From the NCBI RefSeq assembly GCF_020253525.1, contig NZ_JADCBK010000072.1:1-53462 (forward strand): a stretch of DNA of 53,462 bases, written 5' to 3'. Origin of the DNA: Aquidulcibacter sp. (GTDB taxonomy: Bacteria > Pseudomonadota > Alphaproteobacteria > Caulobacterales > Aquidulcibacteraceae). Under the pieces are notes generated by a model that did no database searches, was not told where the DNA came from, and saw nothing but the letters and a program-made list of their open reading frames with translations. Shown one piece after another: positions 16,778-25,357 of the stretch. The position numbers and the translations under genes are program-made. Position 1 is the stretch's first letter. Each line of letters starts with the position of its first letter.

Positions 16778-18244
16778 TTAGAGGGTCGGGAATTCGGCGA
16801 GCCCAAAACGGCGCTCTCCGTTATTTGTGAGTTCCTGTGCTTCACGAATTTTCGATGCGCCCGGCGCATGCTTGGCGAGCGGACCAATCGCTATAAGTGC
16901 TGCGAACAGCAGCCCAATTTCCAAATGATAGACGAGACCGTAGCTGGTCACTTGTCCACTGAAGGCGGGGCCAAGCGCACCAGAACCCGACAATTGTGTG
17001 CCAAGATCGCGAATGCCGCCTCCCAGGGCAATCCCAATCCCAGCCGCAGTTGCCTGAACGCCACCCCAGGCACCAAGCGCAAGTCCAGACTGTTGGCCAT
17101 CCCGCGCCAATGCCATGGCCGCGGTTAGAGTACCTACTGAGAAAAGCCCGCCTCCAAGCCCAATACCCATAACACCCAAGCAAAAAAGTGGCGTTAGCGA
17201 GATTGCGCCAGAGAGGATGACGCAAGCGAAAGCCGCAATTCCAATCAATGCGCCATAACCAGCAAGCCGATGGGCTTCACCTTCTTTGCTGAGTTGCTGG
17301 GCGGCAAATGCAAAGCCAGTTAGCGTGCCTGCCGCCCATAGGGCGGTCAAAGCAGTGGTCGAACCCACATTCATGCCTAGAACTTCAGCTCCATACGGCT
17401 CAAGTAAAACATCTTGCATGGCAAATGCTCCAGCCCCGAGGCCAGTCGCGACCAAGAGGCGTAGGGTACGACCCTGCTGCATCAGCGAATTCCACTGGTC
17501 TCTAAAGACGGGGCGGACCCGGTCTGGAGCGGTAAGCGCGGGATTTCGAGCTTCTTGCTTCCAGACCGCAACCGTATTCAGGATCATCGAAACTAAAGCG
17601 GCACCTTGAATAACTTGGATCAGGCGAATTGCATCAAAGTCCACCAGCAAGCTGCCCAAAGCCAAAGACGAAATCAGCATGCCGACAAGAAGCATGACAT
17701 AAAGTAGGGCGACTACCCGGGGCCGTGTTTCGTCTGTTGCAAGGTCAGTTGCTAGAGCCAAGCCTGCAGTTTGAGTGGTGTGCATCCCAGCACCCACAAG
17801 GAGAAAGGCAAGTGCTGCCCCGATTTGGCCAATGACAACCGGTCCTTGCCCGTCACCTGATAGGATCAAAAGTGCGAACGGCATGATCGCTAGGCCGCCA
17901 AACTGAGCCAATGTGCCCAAAAGAATATATGGCGATCGGCGCCAGCCGAGATAGGATTTATGTGTATCAGACTTAAAGCCGATCAAGGCACGTAAAGGCG
18001 CAAACAACAGAGGCAGCGACACCATTAGCGCTACGAGAGTTCCACTAACGCCCAACTCCACAATCATCACACGGTTCAAGGTTCCGGTTAGCAAAACAGC
18101 TGCCATCCCCGTCGTGATTTGGAAAAGCGATAGACGCAATAGACGGCTAATGGGCAGGTCATCACTCGCAGAGTCTGCAAATGGCAGCATGCTGACGATT
18201 AGATTGCGCCATGCAATGGCATTTTTTTCGGCTTCCGGCGTCAT
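16778..18244 (-). CDS. lhaA: PucC family light-harvesting 1 assembly protein LhaA
   Basis: Start ATG 18244 (MTPEAEKNAIAWRNLIV) overlaps the bchF stop by 4 nt; the longer frame back to 18529 runs through bchF and is rejected. The 488-residue MFS-fold protein has about twelve membrane helices and the PucC/LhaA landmarks 'LSLFQITTGMAAVLLTGTLNRVMIVELGV', 'GFKSDTHKSYLGWRRSPYI' and 'QDVLLEPYGAEVLGM' (each given in part). It assists assembly of LH1 and probably pigment delivery. It sits immediately before puhA, its conserved position. Confidence 0.93.
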   Translation of the reverse strand: MTPEAEKNAIAWRNLIVSMLPFADSASDDLPISRLLRLSLFQITTGMAAVLLTGTLNRVMIVELGVSGTLVALMVSLPLLFAPLRALIGFKSDTHKSYLGWRRSPYILLGTLAQFGGLAIMPFALLILSGDGQGPVVIGQIGAALAFLLVGAGMHTTQTAGLALATDLATDETRPRVVALLYVMLLVGMLISSLALGSLLVDFDAIRLIQVIQGAALVSMILNTVAVWKQEARNPALTAPDRVRPVFRDQWNSLMQQGRTLRLLVATGLGAGAFAMQDVLLEPYGAEVLGMNVGSTTALTALWAAGTLTGFAFAAQQLSKEGEAHRLAGYGALIGIAAFACVILSGAISLTPLFCLGVMGIGLGGGLFSVGTLTAAMALARDGQQSGLALGAWGGVQATAAGIGIALGGGIRDLGTQLSGSGALGPAFSGQVTSYGLVYHLEIGLLFAALIAIGPLAKHAPGASKIREAQELTNNGERRFGLAEFPTL

Positions 18245-18981
18245 GATTGGTTCCTCACCAATCGAGAGCTTGTCGATGCTGTGGAGGCGGCGGTTTGCCG
18301 GTTGCCGTTGTCGATATCGACCTTTCGCCCTTCTAGCCGGGCCATACGCAGTTTCCAAAGAAACTGCGCCGCATTGATCAGATACGTACCGTAAGCCGCT
18401 ACGGCGATGTAGACTTGTTGTTGCGGCGTCCACCATCCCTTGAGAAGCGCAACGACATAAAGCGTCTGCAGCGCGAGAACCAACATGGAAAAGACATCTT
18501 CCCAGAAGAATGCTTCTACGAAGAGCCACTCGTCAAAAACGACCTTTTCCCAGATCGAACCTGTGATCATGATGGTGTACAGTAGAAATGTTTTTGCGAG
18601 GATGGATATCGTCGCCGCTTCATACCCATTGCCAGTGATCAGATAATTGGCCACGAGAGCCAAGCTGATTAGGAATACCAAAAATTGTAATGGGGCTAAA
18701 ATGGCCTGCACCATGGTCCAGGGTGTGGCATCACGTCGCGCCCTTTGCTCGGGGGTATAGAGGGGCCTTCTTGGCGGTTTAGACCGTTGTGCGGCCACAG
18801 ATGGTGTCAAACTGACAGGTAGATTGGACAAAACACAGTCAACCCCTGCTTGGTCCGCACTGAAAATCTCACCTTTTTTCACCTGATGACTAGGCGCACC
18901 AAGTTCAACAGCGGATGCGCCTTCGCACTCGCAAGATGTATGCGAAGCCGTTGAATTTGATAAGCTCTTCAAGGATTTCAT
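18241..18981 (-). CDS. bchF: 2-vinyl bacteriochlorophyllide hydratase BchF, uncertain start
   Basis: Hydrates the C3 vinyl group of (bacterio)chlorophyllide on the way to bacteriochlorophyll a. The BchF core starts at 'LYTPEQRARRDATPWTMVQ' and continues through four hydrophobic segments with 'IMITGSIWEKVVFDEWLF' and 'AFFWEDVFSMLV', then 'YLINAAQFLWKLRMARLEG', all typical. Start is the problem: ATG 18981 gives 246 residues, a GTG at 18798 gives 185, close to the usual 160-185, and the open frame reaches 19095. The extra N-terminal part has no family resemblance I trust, contains three cysteines (CEC, DCV), and may be leader DNA. It is the first gene of the operon ending at idi. Confidence 0.88.
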   Translation of the reverse strand: MKSLKSLSNSTASHTSCECEGASAVELGAPSHQVKKGEIFSADQAGVDCVLSNLPVSLTPSVAAQRSKPPRRPLYTPEQRARRDATPWTMVQAILAPLQFLVFLISLALVANYLITGNGYEAATISILAKTFLLYTIMITGSIWEKVVFDEWLFVEAFFWEDVFSMLVLALQTLYVVALLKGWWTPQQQVYIAVAAYGTYLINAAQFLWKLRMARLEGRKVDIDNGNRQTAASTASTSSRLVRNQS

Positions 18982-19050
18982 CCGGATTTTTCCATGGTCC
19001 GGAATTAAAATTGCCCGCACCATCCCGCAGTTTCGCACGCCCCCCCTGAT

Positions 19051-19068
19051 TGTCAAGCAATTTGGACG
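19051..19068. promoter_or_regulatory. PpsR/CrtJ-type site upstream of bchF (near match)
   Basis: TGTC-aagcaatttg-GACG: seven of the eight conserved bases of the PpsR consensus TGTC-N10-GACA. It lies in the divergent bchF/ppaA intergenic region, 70 nt upstream of ATG 18981, a sensible place for aerobic repression of the bchF-lhaA-puh operon by the PpsR encoded just across the promoter. Its location inside the open frame reaching 19095 argues for a bchF start at 18981 or further in. Confidence 0.5.
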
Positions 19069-19313
19069 CCCAATTAAACTGACACTTTTTGACATTCGGG
19101 GACAAAAAAACTAATTTGCCTATGGCTCATATTGAATCTTCGTGTAAGCTGACAAAACCAGAGGTCAGCAAAGTTCTGTCAAAAGGGCAGCTGCACTGGT
19201 TTGTGATGGCCTGCTGATTGTTCCCTTCCTGAAGCGGGCAATTCTAGCAGGGGGCAGCGCGTAGCTGGACGCGTACGAGACGGTGTGACTCCGAAGACAA
19301 TCTGGAGAAGCAA

Positions 19314-20198
19314 ATGCCCAATCAAGACACCTTGGAGCACCTGGATCCCAGAAGCCACGGCCATGAGGATCAAGCTCAGAATACATCGCCCCAGCACTCC
19401 GGCGACAAATCCACCGACTTAAAGATTATGGAGCTATTGGCTCAGATGGTCGAAGGGGATATCATCCCACGTCTCATGCTAGCACACAAAACCCACCGCG
19501 AACAAAACCAAGGTCAAGCTGCTGGGAAAGTGCTTGGCCACACCGCTGTGGTGGATTTGGCGCATATTCTTCTAACCCATGAAGTTGATGATGTGGAGTT
19601 GATCCTGCACGCTTATCTCAACTCTGGTATGCATTTAGATGAAGTTTACGTGGACCTCATGGCCCCCGCTGCCCGTCACTTGGGAGAGATGTGGGAGAAC
19701 GATACAGCTACGTTTGCTGATGTGACGATTGGTCTTGGGCGGATGCAGACGCTCCTGAACCGCCTTAGCGATTCCTATCGTAACCAGGAAGAAGTCCGGG
19801 ATGACCTCGCCTCCGGCCTTTTTGTTACGCCGGCCGGTGAAATGCATAGTTTTGGCATCCGCATGGTGGACGAACTGTTTAGGCGCGCCGGGTGGAGAAC
19901 TCTCTGCGAGCCCAATTCACGGCTCAACGACGTCTTGGCGATGGTTGGGAGTGAGAGCTTCCACATCCTCGGAATCGGGGTTTCGACCGAGTCACAAGTC
20001 CCTTTTGTGAGGGAATTGATCCGCCAAGTACGAAAAGTCTCACATAATCGCCATATTCTCGTGTTGGTTGGCGGAAGCTACATTGTTGGGCGGCCTGAGT
20101 TGGCCGCAAGCATCGGAGCCGATTTTTCTGCTAGTGACGGCAGAGAAGCTATCGCAATCGCCGAAACAGTCATATACGAGCACACCCACAGGCATTAG
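19314..20198 (+). CDS. ppaA: PpaA/AerR cobalamin-binding antirepressor
   Basis: 294 residues. About 60 divergent N-terminal residues precede a helical domain ('VDLAHILLTHEVDDVELILHAY' in part, 'VYVDLMAPAARHLGEMW') and a Rossmann-like B12-binding domain with 'GEMHSFGIRMVDELFRRAGW'; H178 in this motif is the expected cobalamin ligand region, and 'ILVLVGGSYIVGRPELAASIGAD' closes the fold. The family links B12 and light to PpsR/CrtJ control of photosynthesis genes. A GGAG sits just before ATG 19314. It precedes ppsR by 35 nt, so the two are probably co-transcribed, diverging from bchF. Confidence 0.93.
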   Translation: MPNQDTLEHLDPRSHGHEDQAQNTSPQHSGDKSTDLKIMELLAQMVEGDIIPRLMLAHKTHREQNQGQAAGKVLGHTAVVDLAHILLTHEVDDVELILHAYLNSGMHLDEVYVDLMAPAARHLGEMWENDTATFADVTIGLGRMQTLLNRLSDSYRNQEEVRDDLASGLFVTPAGEMHSFGIRMVDELFRRAGWRTLCEPNSRLNDVLAMVGSESFHILGIGVSTESQVPFVRELIRQVRKVSHNRHILVLVGGSYIVGRPELAASIGADFSASDGREAIAIAETVIYEHTHRH

Positions 20199-20233
20199 CC
20201 GTTTATGCTAGTTTCAAGGTTATCAACGCGCAC

Positions 20234-21664
20234 ATGGAACATCGCCCTCCCAATCAAAACTTTGGTCCATTGCTGCAGCCCGCGGCACTCGGTGACTTGG
20301 AGGCTTCGATTGCGGTTAAGGTGCTTGCAGCAGGTGGCGATGTTGCAATTGTGCTCGATCGTGATGGCGTGATTTGTGACCTCGCGGTCGGCAATTCAGA
20401 TTTGCAACTCGATGACTTTGAAAGCTGGGTCAATAAACCCTGGTCCGATACTGTCACCCAGGATAGTCGTCCAAAAGTTGAGGAAATGCTGCGGGATGCA
20501 GCTTCAGACAAAGCAATTCGGTGGCGCGAGTTGAATCACCCGTCACGGCGGGGTGACTCTGTCGCGTTGCGCTACGTCGCGGTCGGAACGGGTGATGACG
20601 GCCGAATTATCGCTATTGGCCGCGATCATCGAGCTGCGTCGGTGTTGCAACAACGTCTGCTGCAAGCCCAGCAATCTATGGAGCGTGACTACGCGCGCAT
20701 GCGCACTTCAGAGTCGCGCTACCGAATGCTGTTCCAGTCAACCAGTGAGGCTGTTCTGATTATTGATGGCTCGACTCGCCGGGTCGCTGAAGCCAACCCT
20801 GCGGCTGACCGCCTGATCGGTGGCGATGGGTCCCTCGTTGGCAAACCGTTTTCGCGCCTTTTTGCCGTGCAAAGCCAAGAAGATGCGGCATCGCTTCTCT
20901 CGGTCGCTCAGGCGTCGACAAGTCGCACGGCTCCACAATCAAACTTAACGTCAAACGGTCGTCAATTGAATGTGACTGCGTCCTTGTTTCGTCAGGATCG
21001 TAGTATGCATTTCTTGGTTCGGCTGGTTCCCGTGGAACGGTCAGAGCCGATTATCGTGGACAGCAACCACAGAATGTTGGCCGCGATCAATCTTCTGCCG
21101 GATGGGTTGGTCGTTACAGATCGAGATTTGAATATTCTGACCGAGAACTCGGCGTTTTTGGATCTTGTCCATTTACCGACGCCTGAACAAGCAAACGGGG
21201 AATCTCTGACACGCTTCCTCGGCCGTCCCGGGGTTGATCGGAACATCTTGCTGGAAAATTTGGTAAAGTACGGCGTCGTTCGTAATTTTCCAACGGTTTT
21301 GCAAACCCAGTTCGGTGAGCTGGAAGATGTTGAGGTTTGCGCTGTCTCGGTGCCAGAGGGTGATGATGGTTTTTATGGTTTCAGCATCCGCCGTGTAAGC
21401 CGCCGCGAGATGGAGCGTGGACAACAGCCTTTGGAGTTAGTCCGCTCGCCAGCAGATATGAGTGAATTGGTTGGTCGGGTTTCTTTGAAGGAGATCGTTC
21501 GCGACACAACGGATTTTGTCGAAAGGCTTTGTATCGAGGCTGCGCTCGATTTGACAGGCAATAATCGAGCGTCTGCCGCTGAGATTTTAGGTGTCAGCCG
21601 TCAAAGCCTATATTCGAAGCTTCACCGTTTTGGGATTGGCAATTTTGAGGACGATCCCCAATAG
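20234..21664 (+). CDS. ppsR: PpsR/CrtJ photosynthesis gene repressor
   Basis: 476 residues: N-terminal domain (about 15-140), a short coiled segment (QQRLLQAQQSMERDYARMRTSE), two PAS domains (about 150-255 and 275-385) and a C-terminal Fis-type helix-turn-helix (about 440-470, NNRASAAEILGVSRQSLYSKL). C433, in ERLCIEAALDLTG at the start of the HTH, corresponds to the redox-active cysteine of CrtJ/PpsR. Known role: under oxygen it represses bch, crt and puc genes by binding TGTC-N10-GACA, and PpaA counteracts it. No good ribosome binding site is visible before ATG 20234. Sites upstream of bchG and bchF are probable targets. Confidence 0.95.
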   Translation: MEHRPPNQNFGPLLQPAALGDLEASIAVKVLAAGGDVAIVLDRDGVICDLAVGNSDLQLDDFESWVNKPWSDTVTQDSRPKVEEMLRDAASDKAIRWRELNHPSRRGDSVALRYVAVGTGDDGRIIAIGRDHRAASVLQQRLLQAQQSMERDYARMRTSESRYRMLFQSTSEAVLIIDGSTRRVAEANPAADRLIGGDGSLVGKPFSRLFAVQSQEDAASLLSVAQASTSRTAPQSNLTSNGRQLNVTASLFRQDRSMHFLVRLVPVERSEPIIVDSNHRMLAAINLLPDGLVVTDRDLNILTENSAFLDLVHLPTPEQANGESLTRFLGRPGVDRNILLENLVKYGVVRNFPTVLQTQFGELEDVEVCAVSVPEGDDGFYGFSIRRVSRREMERGQQPLELVRSPADMSELVGRVSLKEIVRDTTDFVERLCIEAALDLTGNNRASAAEILGVSRQSLYSKLHRFGIGNFEDDPQ

Positions 21665-21800
21665 GGGCAAGTCTGCTTCTCGCTAATGCATGAGGCATAA
21701 GGTAGCGAAACTCATTATTGCGGGTAGCTCTTTCGTATGTGCATTGTTTGTGTGCATTGAAATTAATATGTTTTTTGAGGTTACTGTCAAAGTAAATTGG

Positions 21801-21818
21801 TGTCGAATTTAATTGACA
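21801..21818. promoter_or_regulatory. Perfect PpsR/CrtJ binding site upstream of bchG
   Basis: TGTC-gaatttaatt-GACA is an exact match to the palindromic PpsR consensus and ends 30 nt before the bchG ATG. A second TGTC half-site (21785-21788) lies exactly 16 nt upstream, and GACAC-N6-GTGTC (21815-21830) overlaps its right arm, giving a dense cluster as expected for cooperative PpsR binding. This implies oxygen- and B12/light-responsive control of bchG-bchP. Confidence 0.7.
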
Positions 21819-21847
21819 CTTTTCAGTGTCCAACATAGGCTTGCCCT

Positions 21848-22762
21848 ATGAATGAGACAGCCGCCCCCTTGGCAAAATCAAATTTACCGGCCCCTAAAGC
21901 GGTGTTGGAGCTGTTTAAGCCCATCACATGGTTTGCACCAATGTGGGCTTTTATGTGCGGAGTTGTTTCTTCCGGCGCGCCGTTCTCTGAAAAGTGGCCG
22001 TTGACTTTAGCGGGTGCGATCTTGGCCGGGCCAATGATTTGTGCCACCAGCCAGGCGGTAAACGATTGGTTTGATCGCCATGTCGATGCCATAAATGAGC
22101 CCAATCGGCCTATCCCATCAGGAAGAATCCCCGGCCGATGGGGCCTGTGGATTGCCATGATTTGGACCGTTGTGTCCTTGATTTTTGCATCTACGTTAGG
22201 GGTTTGGGTCCTTGTGGCAGCAACGCTTGGCATTGTCCTTGCCTGGGCTTATAGCGCGCCACCCTTTAGGCTGAAGCAGAGCGGTTGGTGGGGTCCTGCC
22301 TCGGTTGGCTTTTCGTACGAAGGCCTTACTTGGTTCACGGGTGCGGCCGTTGTGTCTCAGGCCCTGCCTGACCTAAAGATTTTGCTGCTTGCTGGGCTTT
22401 ACGCCGCCGGTGCGCATGGGATCATGACGCTAAATGACTTTAAGGCCGTCGAGGGAGACCGTCAGTTGGGCCTTCGATCCTTGCCGGTCGTGATGGGGGT
22501 TGATCGTGCCGCGCGTATTGCGTGCCTTTTCATGGCCGCGCCTCAAGTGGTCGTTATCTGCTTGCTCGTGAACTGGGGGCTTTTGCTTTATGCCGGCGGG
22601 GTCTTGATCGCTCTAATCGCACAGGTTGCGCTAATGCGCCGACTCTTAAGTGACCCACTCAAGCATACGCCTTGGTATAATGCCACCGGAACCAGCCTCT
22701 ATGTGCTGGGTATGTTGGTCAGTGCCATTGGTGTTGGATCCCTGCTTGGAGGACACCCATGA
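21848..22762 (+). CDS. bchG: Bacteriochlorophyll synthase BchG
   Basis: Esterifies bacteriochlorophyllide with geranylgeranyl or phytyl diphosphate at the membrane. 304 residues with about eight to nine hydrophobic helices. The UbiA prenyltransferase motifs are clear: first aspartate-rich motif 'NDWFDRHVDAINEPNRPIPSG' (in part) near residue 75, and second 'LNDFKAVEGDRQLGLRSLPV' near 198. N-terminal 'LFKPITWFAPMWAFMCG' is typical of BchG/ChlG. The last bases overlap the start of the next gene (ATGA). A perfect PpsR site precedes it. Confidence 0.95.
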   Translation: MNETAAPLAKSNLPAPKAVLELFKPITWFAPMWAFMCGVVSSGAPFSEKWPLTLAGAILAGPMICATSQAVNDWFDRHVDAINEPNRPIPSGRIPGRWGLWIAMIWTVVSLIFASTLGVWVLVAATLGIVLAWAYSAPPFRLKQSGWWGPASVGFSYEGLTWFTGAAVVSQALPDLKILLLAGLYAAGAHGIMTLNDFKAVEGDRQLGLRSLPVVMGVDRAARIACLFMAAPQVVVICLLVNWGLLLYAGGVLIALIAQVALMRRLLSDPLKHTPWYNATGTSLYVLGMLVSAIGVGSLLGGHP

Positions 22763-24138
22763 CTGAAACCATTCACAAGCCGCTGGATTGGTTTGGCATT
22801 GCGCGTCTTGGGCTAGTGCAAAGTGCACTTGGTGCCGTGGTCGCGCTGACAACTTCGACGCTGAATCGGATAATGGTTGTGGAAATGGCTATGCCCGCGA
22901 TGCTGCCGGCGGCCTTAGTTGGACTGCATTTTGCTGTTCAGATTACCCGACCGCATTGGGGCTATGGTTCAGATTTGGGCAGTCGTCGTACGCCTTGGAT
23001 CATTGGTGGCATGGCTTGTTTATGCTTGGGAGCGCTTGGGGCAACTGATGCCGCGCTCATGATGGCCACCACGCCTTTACTTGGCATCTTCATCTCTGTC
23101 CTCGCTTACCTTATGATCGGGATGGGGGTGGGGGCGTCCGGGACATCGCTCTTGGCCCTTTTAGCTACCCGTGTTGCGCCAGAGAGGCGGCCTGCCGCGG
23201 CTTCGATTACTTGGATTATGATGATCCTCGGGATTGTGATTTCCTCGATTGTTGTCGGCAAGCTAATCGACCCATTTAGCTCCCAAGCCTTAGCCTTCGC
23301 CGCGACGTGGGTGGCGGGGTGCGCTTTCTTGATAACCTTGGCAGCGGTTCATGGGGTCGAGTTGCCAGTTGGGGCAAAGTTGCTTGCAGATGAACCCGCA
23401 ACAAGCGAAGGCCCACCGGTTCCATTCAGGCAGGCTGTTAAGGAGATTTGGGCTGAACCCTTGGCTCGAAACTTCTCAATTTTCGTCTTTGTTTCGATGC
23501 TCGCCTATAGCGCGCAGGACCTCATTTTGGAACCGTTTGCCGGCTTGGTTTTTCACATGACGCCCGGCCAATCGACGCAAATGTCCGGCATTCAAAACAT
23601 GGGCGTCTTGTTGGGCATGATTTTGACCGGCGCGATTGGCGGGCGCACTACGCGGTCAGGGAAAAGCTGGATGGCGGCCTGGGCTATTTTTGGTTGCCTA
23701 GGTTCCGCCCTTGCGCTTTTGGGCCTTGCCGCGGCGGCAGAGGTTGGCCCAGGCTGGCCACTTATGCCCACTGTGTTTGCCTTGGGTTTCGCCAATGGGG
23801 TTTTTGCCGTGTCGGCAATCGGCTCCATGATGGGATTGGCCGGTCATGGGCAAAAGTCCCGAGTTGGAATTCGGATGGGTATTTGGGGTGCCGCGCAGGC
23901 GATTGCCTTTGGGCTTGGCGGGTTCTTTGGGGCAATGGGCGTCGATGGTCTGCGCGCTGTTTTGCCAGAGACAGGTCACGCCTTCCTCATAGTGTTTTTG
24001 ATTGAGGGGGCGCTGTTTTTGGTCTCCGCTTATCTCGCCAGTCGTCTTGGGTCTTCCGAACGTCCATCAAGCGTAAAAACTGATGAAAGCGAATCTGCCT
24101 CCTCCCCATTGATGGGACATGTTTCTACTTTGACATAA
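22759..24138 (+). CDS. PucC family MFS protein of the bchG-bchP operon (ORF428/Bch2 type)
   Basis: 459 residues, about twelve membrane helices. The same family as LhaA in this window: 'TTSTLNRIMVVEMAMPAMLPAALVG' (part), 'GYGSDLGSRRTPWIIGG', and 'YSAQDLILEPFAGLVFHMTPG', but a distinct paralogue, the one conserved between bchG and bchP in purple bacteria and suggested to take part in handling or delivering bacteriochlorophyll. Start overlaps bchG by 4 nt and it ends 10 nt before bchP, so it is translated as part of one operon. The exact transported ligand, if any, is not known for this group. Confidence 0.9.
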   Translation: MTETIHKPLDWFGIARLGLVQSALGAVVALTTSTLNRIMVVEMAMPAMLPAALVGLHFAVQITRPHWGYGSDLGSRRTPWIIGGMACLCLGALGATDAALMMATTPLLGIFISVLAYLMIGMGVGASGTSLLALLATRVAPERRPAAASITWIMMILGIVISSIVVGKLIDPFSSQALAFAATWVAGCAFLITLAAVHGVELPVGAKLLADEPATSEGPPVPFRQAVKEIWAEPLARNFSIFVFVSMLAYSAQDLILEPFAGLVFHMTPGQSTQMSGIQNMGVLLGMILTGAIGGRTTRSGKSWMAAWAIFGCLGSALALLGLAAAAEVGPGWPLMPTVFALGFANGVFAVSAIGSMMGLAGHGQKSRVGIRMGIWGAAQAIAFGLGGFFGAMGVDGLRAVLPETGHAFLIVFLIEGALFLVSAYLASRLGSSERPSSVKTDESESASSPLMGHVSTLT

Positions 24139-24148
24139 GGATAAGGTC

Positions 24149-25336
24149 ATGACCCAAGCACCAGATTTTGAAGTGATCGTTATTGGTGGTGGCCCTGCAG
24201 GTGCCACAGCTGCGGCGGATCTCGCCGCAAGAGGTCGTCGGGTTCTGCTGCTGGACAAGGGTGGTCGGATTAAGCCTTGCGGTGGCGCTATTCCTCCTCG
24301 TCTCATACGCGATTTTGATATCCCTCCACACTTGCTTTGCGCGCACGCCAATGCTGCGCGAATGATTGCGCCCAGTGGCAAGGTTGTCGATATGCCAATT
24401 GAGGGTGGTTATGTCGGCATGGTCAATCGTGATACGTTTGACGAATTTCTTCGAGAGCGGGCTGAGAAATCTGGCGCGGACCGTCGCAAGGGCGAGTTTG
24501 AACGCTTGGAGCACCAAATCGACGGCCCTACACTCATCCATTATGTTGATGCTGATGGTCGAGCCCGTCAGATCACCACACGCTATGTCATTGGAGCTGA
24601 TGGAGCCCGGTCTAAAGTAGGCAAGCAAACAATTAAGGGCGCGGACAGGATTCCATGTGTGTTCGCCTATCACGAAATCATTTCGGTTCCTGATCAGATG
24701 TCGGGCGATTTTGATCCAAGCCGATGCGATGTCTATTATCAGGGGCATTTGTCGCCAGACTTTTACGCTTGGATTTTTCCACATGGCTCAACAGCGAGTA
24801 TCGGGGTGGGGAGTGCACAGAAAGGGTTTTCTTTACGTGGTGCGATCAAGGACCTTCGTGCTGCCTCGGGACTGGACGTCAATGCGACAGTGAGAACGGA
24901 AGGCGCGCCGATTCCTTTAAAGCCGCTAAAGCGATGGGATAATGGGCGTGATGTTCTACTGGCGGGTGACGCTGCCGGCGTGGTCGCCCCGTCCTCGGGC
25001 GAAGGCATCTACTATGCGATGGTGTGTGGCCGCGAGGCGGCTGATGCCGTTTCGGAGGCTCTAGAGACCGGGAAAGTATCTTCACTGAAGTTAGCTCGAA
25101 AGCGTTTTATGAAGGCACATGGTAAGGTTTTCTGGGTTTTGGGCATTATGCAGCATTTTTGGTATCGCAATGACAAGCGGCGAGAGCGCTTTGTGCAAAT
25201 GTGCGCCGACCCGGACGTCCAGTATCTCACTTGGCAAGCCTATATGAACAAGGAACTGGTGCGGGCAAAACCTGCGGCCCATGCACGTATATTCTTAAAG
25301 GATATGGGTCATTTATTGGGCCTCTCACCTTCGTGA
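24149..25336 (+). CDS. bchP: Geranylgeranyl diphosphate/bacteriochlorophyll reductase BchP
   Basis: 395 residues. N-terminal FAD-binding Rossmann motif 'VIVIGGGPAGATAAADLAAR' (about 10-29), then 'KPCGGAIPPRLIRDFDI' and the second FAD motif 'DVLLAGDAAGVVAPSSGEGI' (about 268-287), with 'YYAMVCGREAADA'. These identify the geranylgeranyl reductase family. BchP reduces three double bonds of the geranylgeranyl tail to phytyl. The spacing to the upstream PucC-like gene is 10 nt and to the next small gene 21 nt. Confidence 0.95.
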   Translation: MTQAPDFEVIVIGGGPAGATAAADLAARGRRVLLLDKGGRIKPCGGAIPPRLIRDFDIPPHLLCAHANAARMIAPSGKVVDMPIEGGYVGMVNRDTFDEFLRERAEKSGADRRKGEFERLEHQIDGPTLIHYVDADGRARQITTRYVIGADGARSKVGKQTIKGADRIPCVFAYHEIISVPDQMSGDFDPSRCDVYYQGHLSPDFYAWIFPHGSTASIGVGSAQKGFSLRGAIKDLRAASGLDVNATVRTEGAPIPLKPLKRWDNGRDVLLAGDAAGVVAPSSGEGIYYAMVCGREAADAVSEALETGKVSSLKLARKRFMKAHGKVFWVLGIMQHFWYRNDKRRERFVQMCADPDVQYLTWQAYMNKELVRAKPAAHARIFLKDMGHLLGLSPS

Positions 25337-25357
25337 TGGGCGAAGTGCCTCACAATC

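Noticed and set aside
18244-18529. N-terminal extension of the LhaA frame
   Set aside because: It runs through the bchF coding region in another frame; ATG 18244 with ATGA overlap gives the normal LhaA N-terminus.
18798-18981. Crp/Fnr-like sensor remnant fused to BchF
   Set aside because: The resemblance rests on a few residues (CEC, KKGEIF); too weak to call a domain, kept only as a start-site question.
24125-24784. Long minus-strand ORF opposite bchP
   Set aside because: Shadow of bchP; bchP is certain from its FAD motifs.
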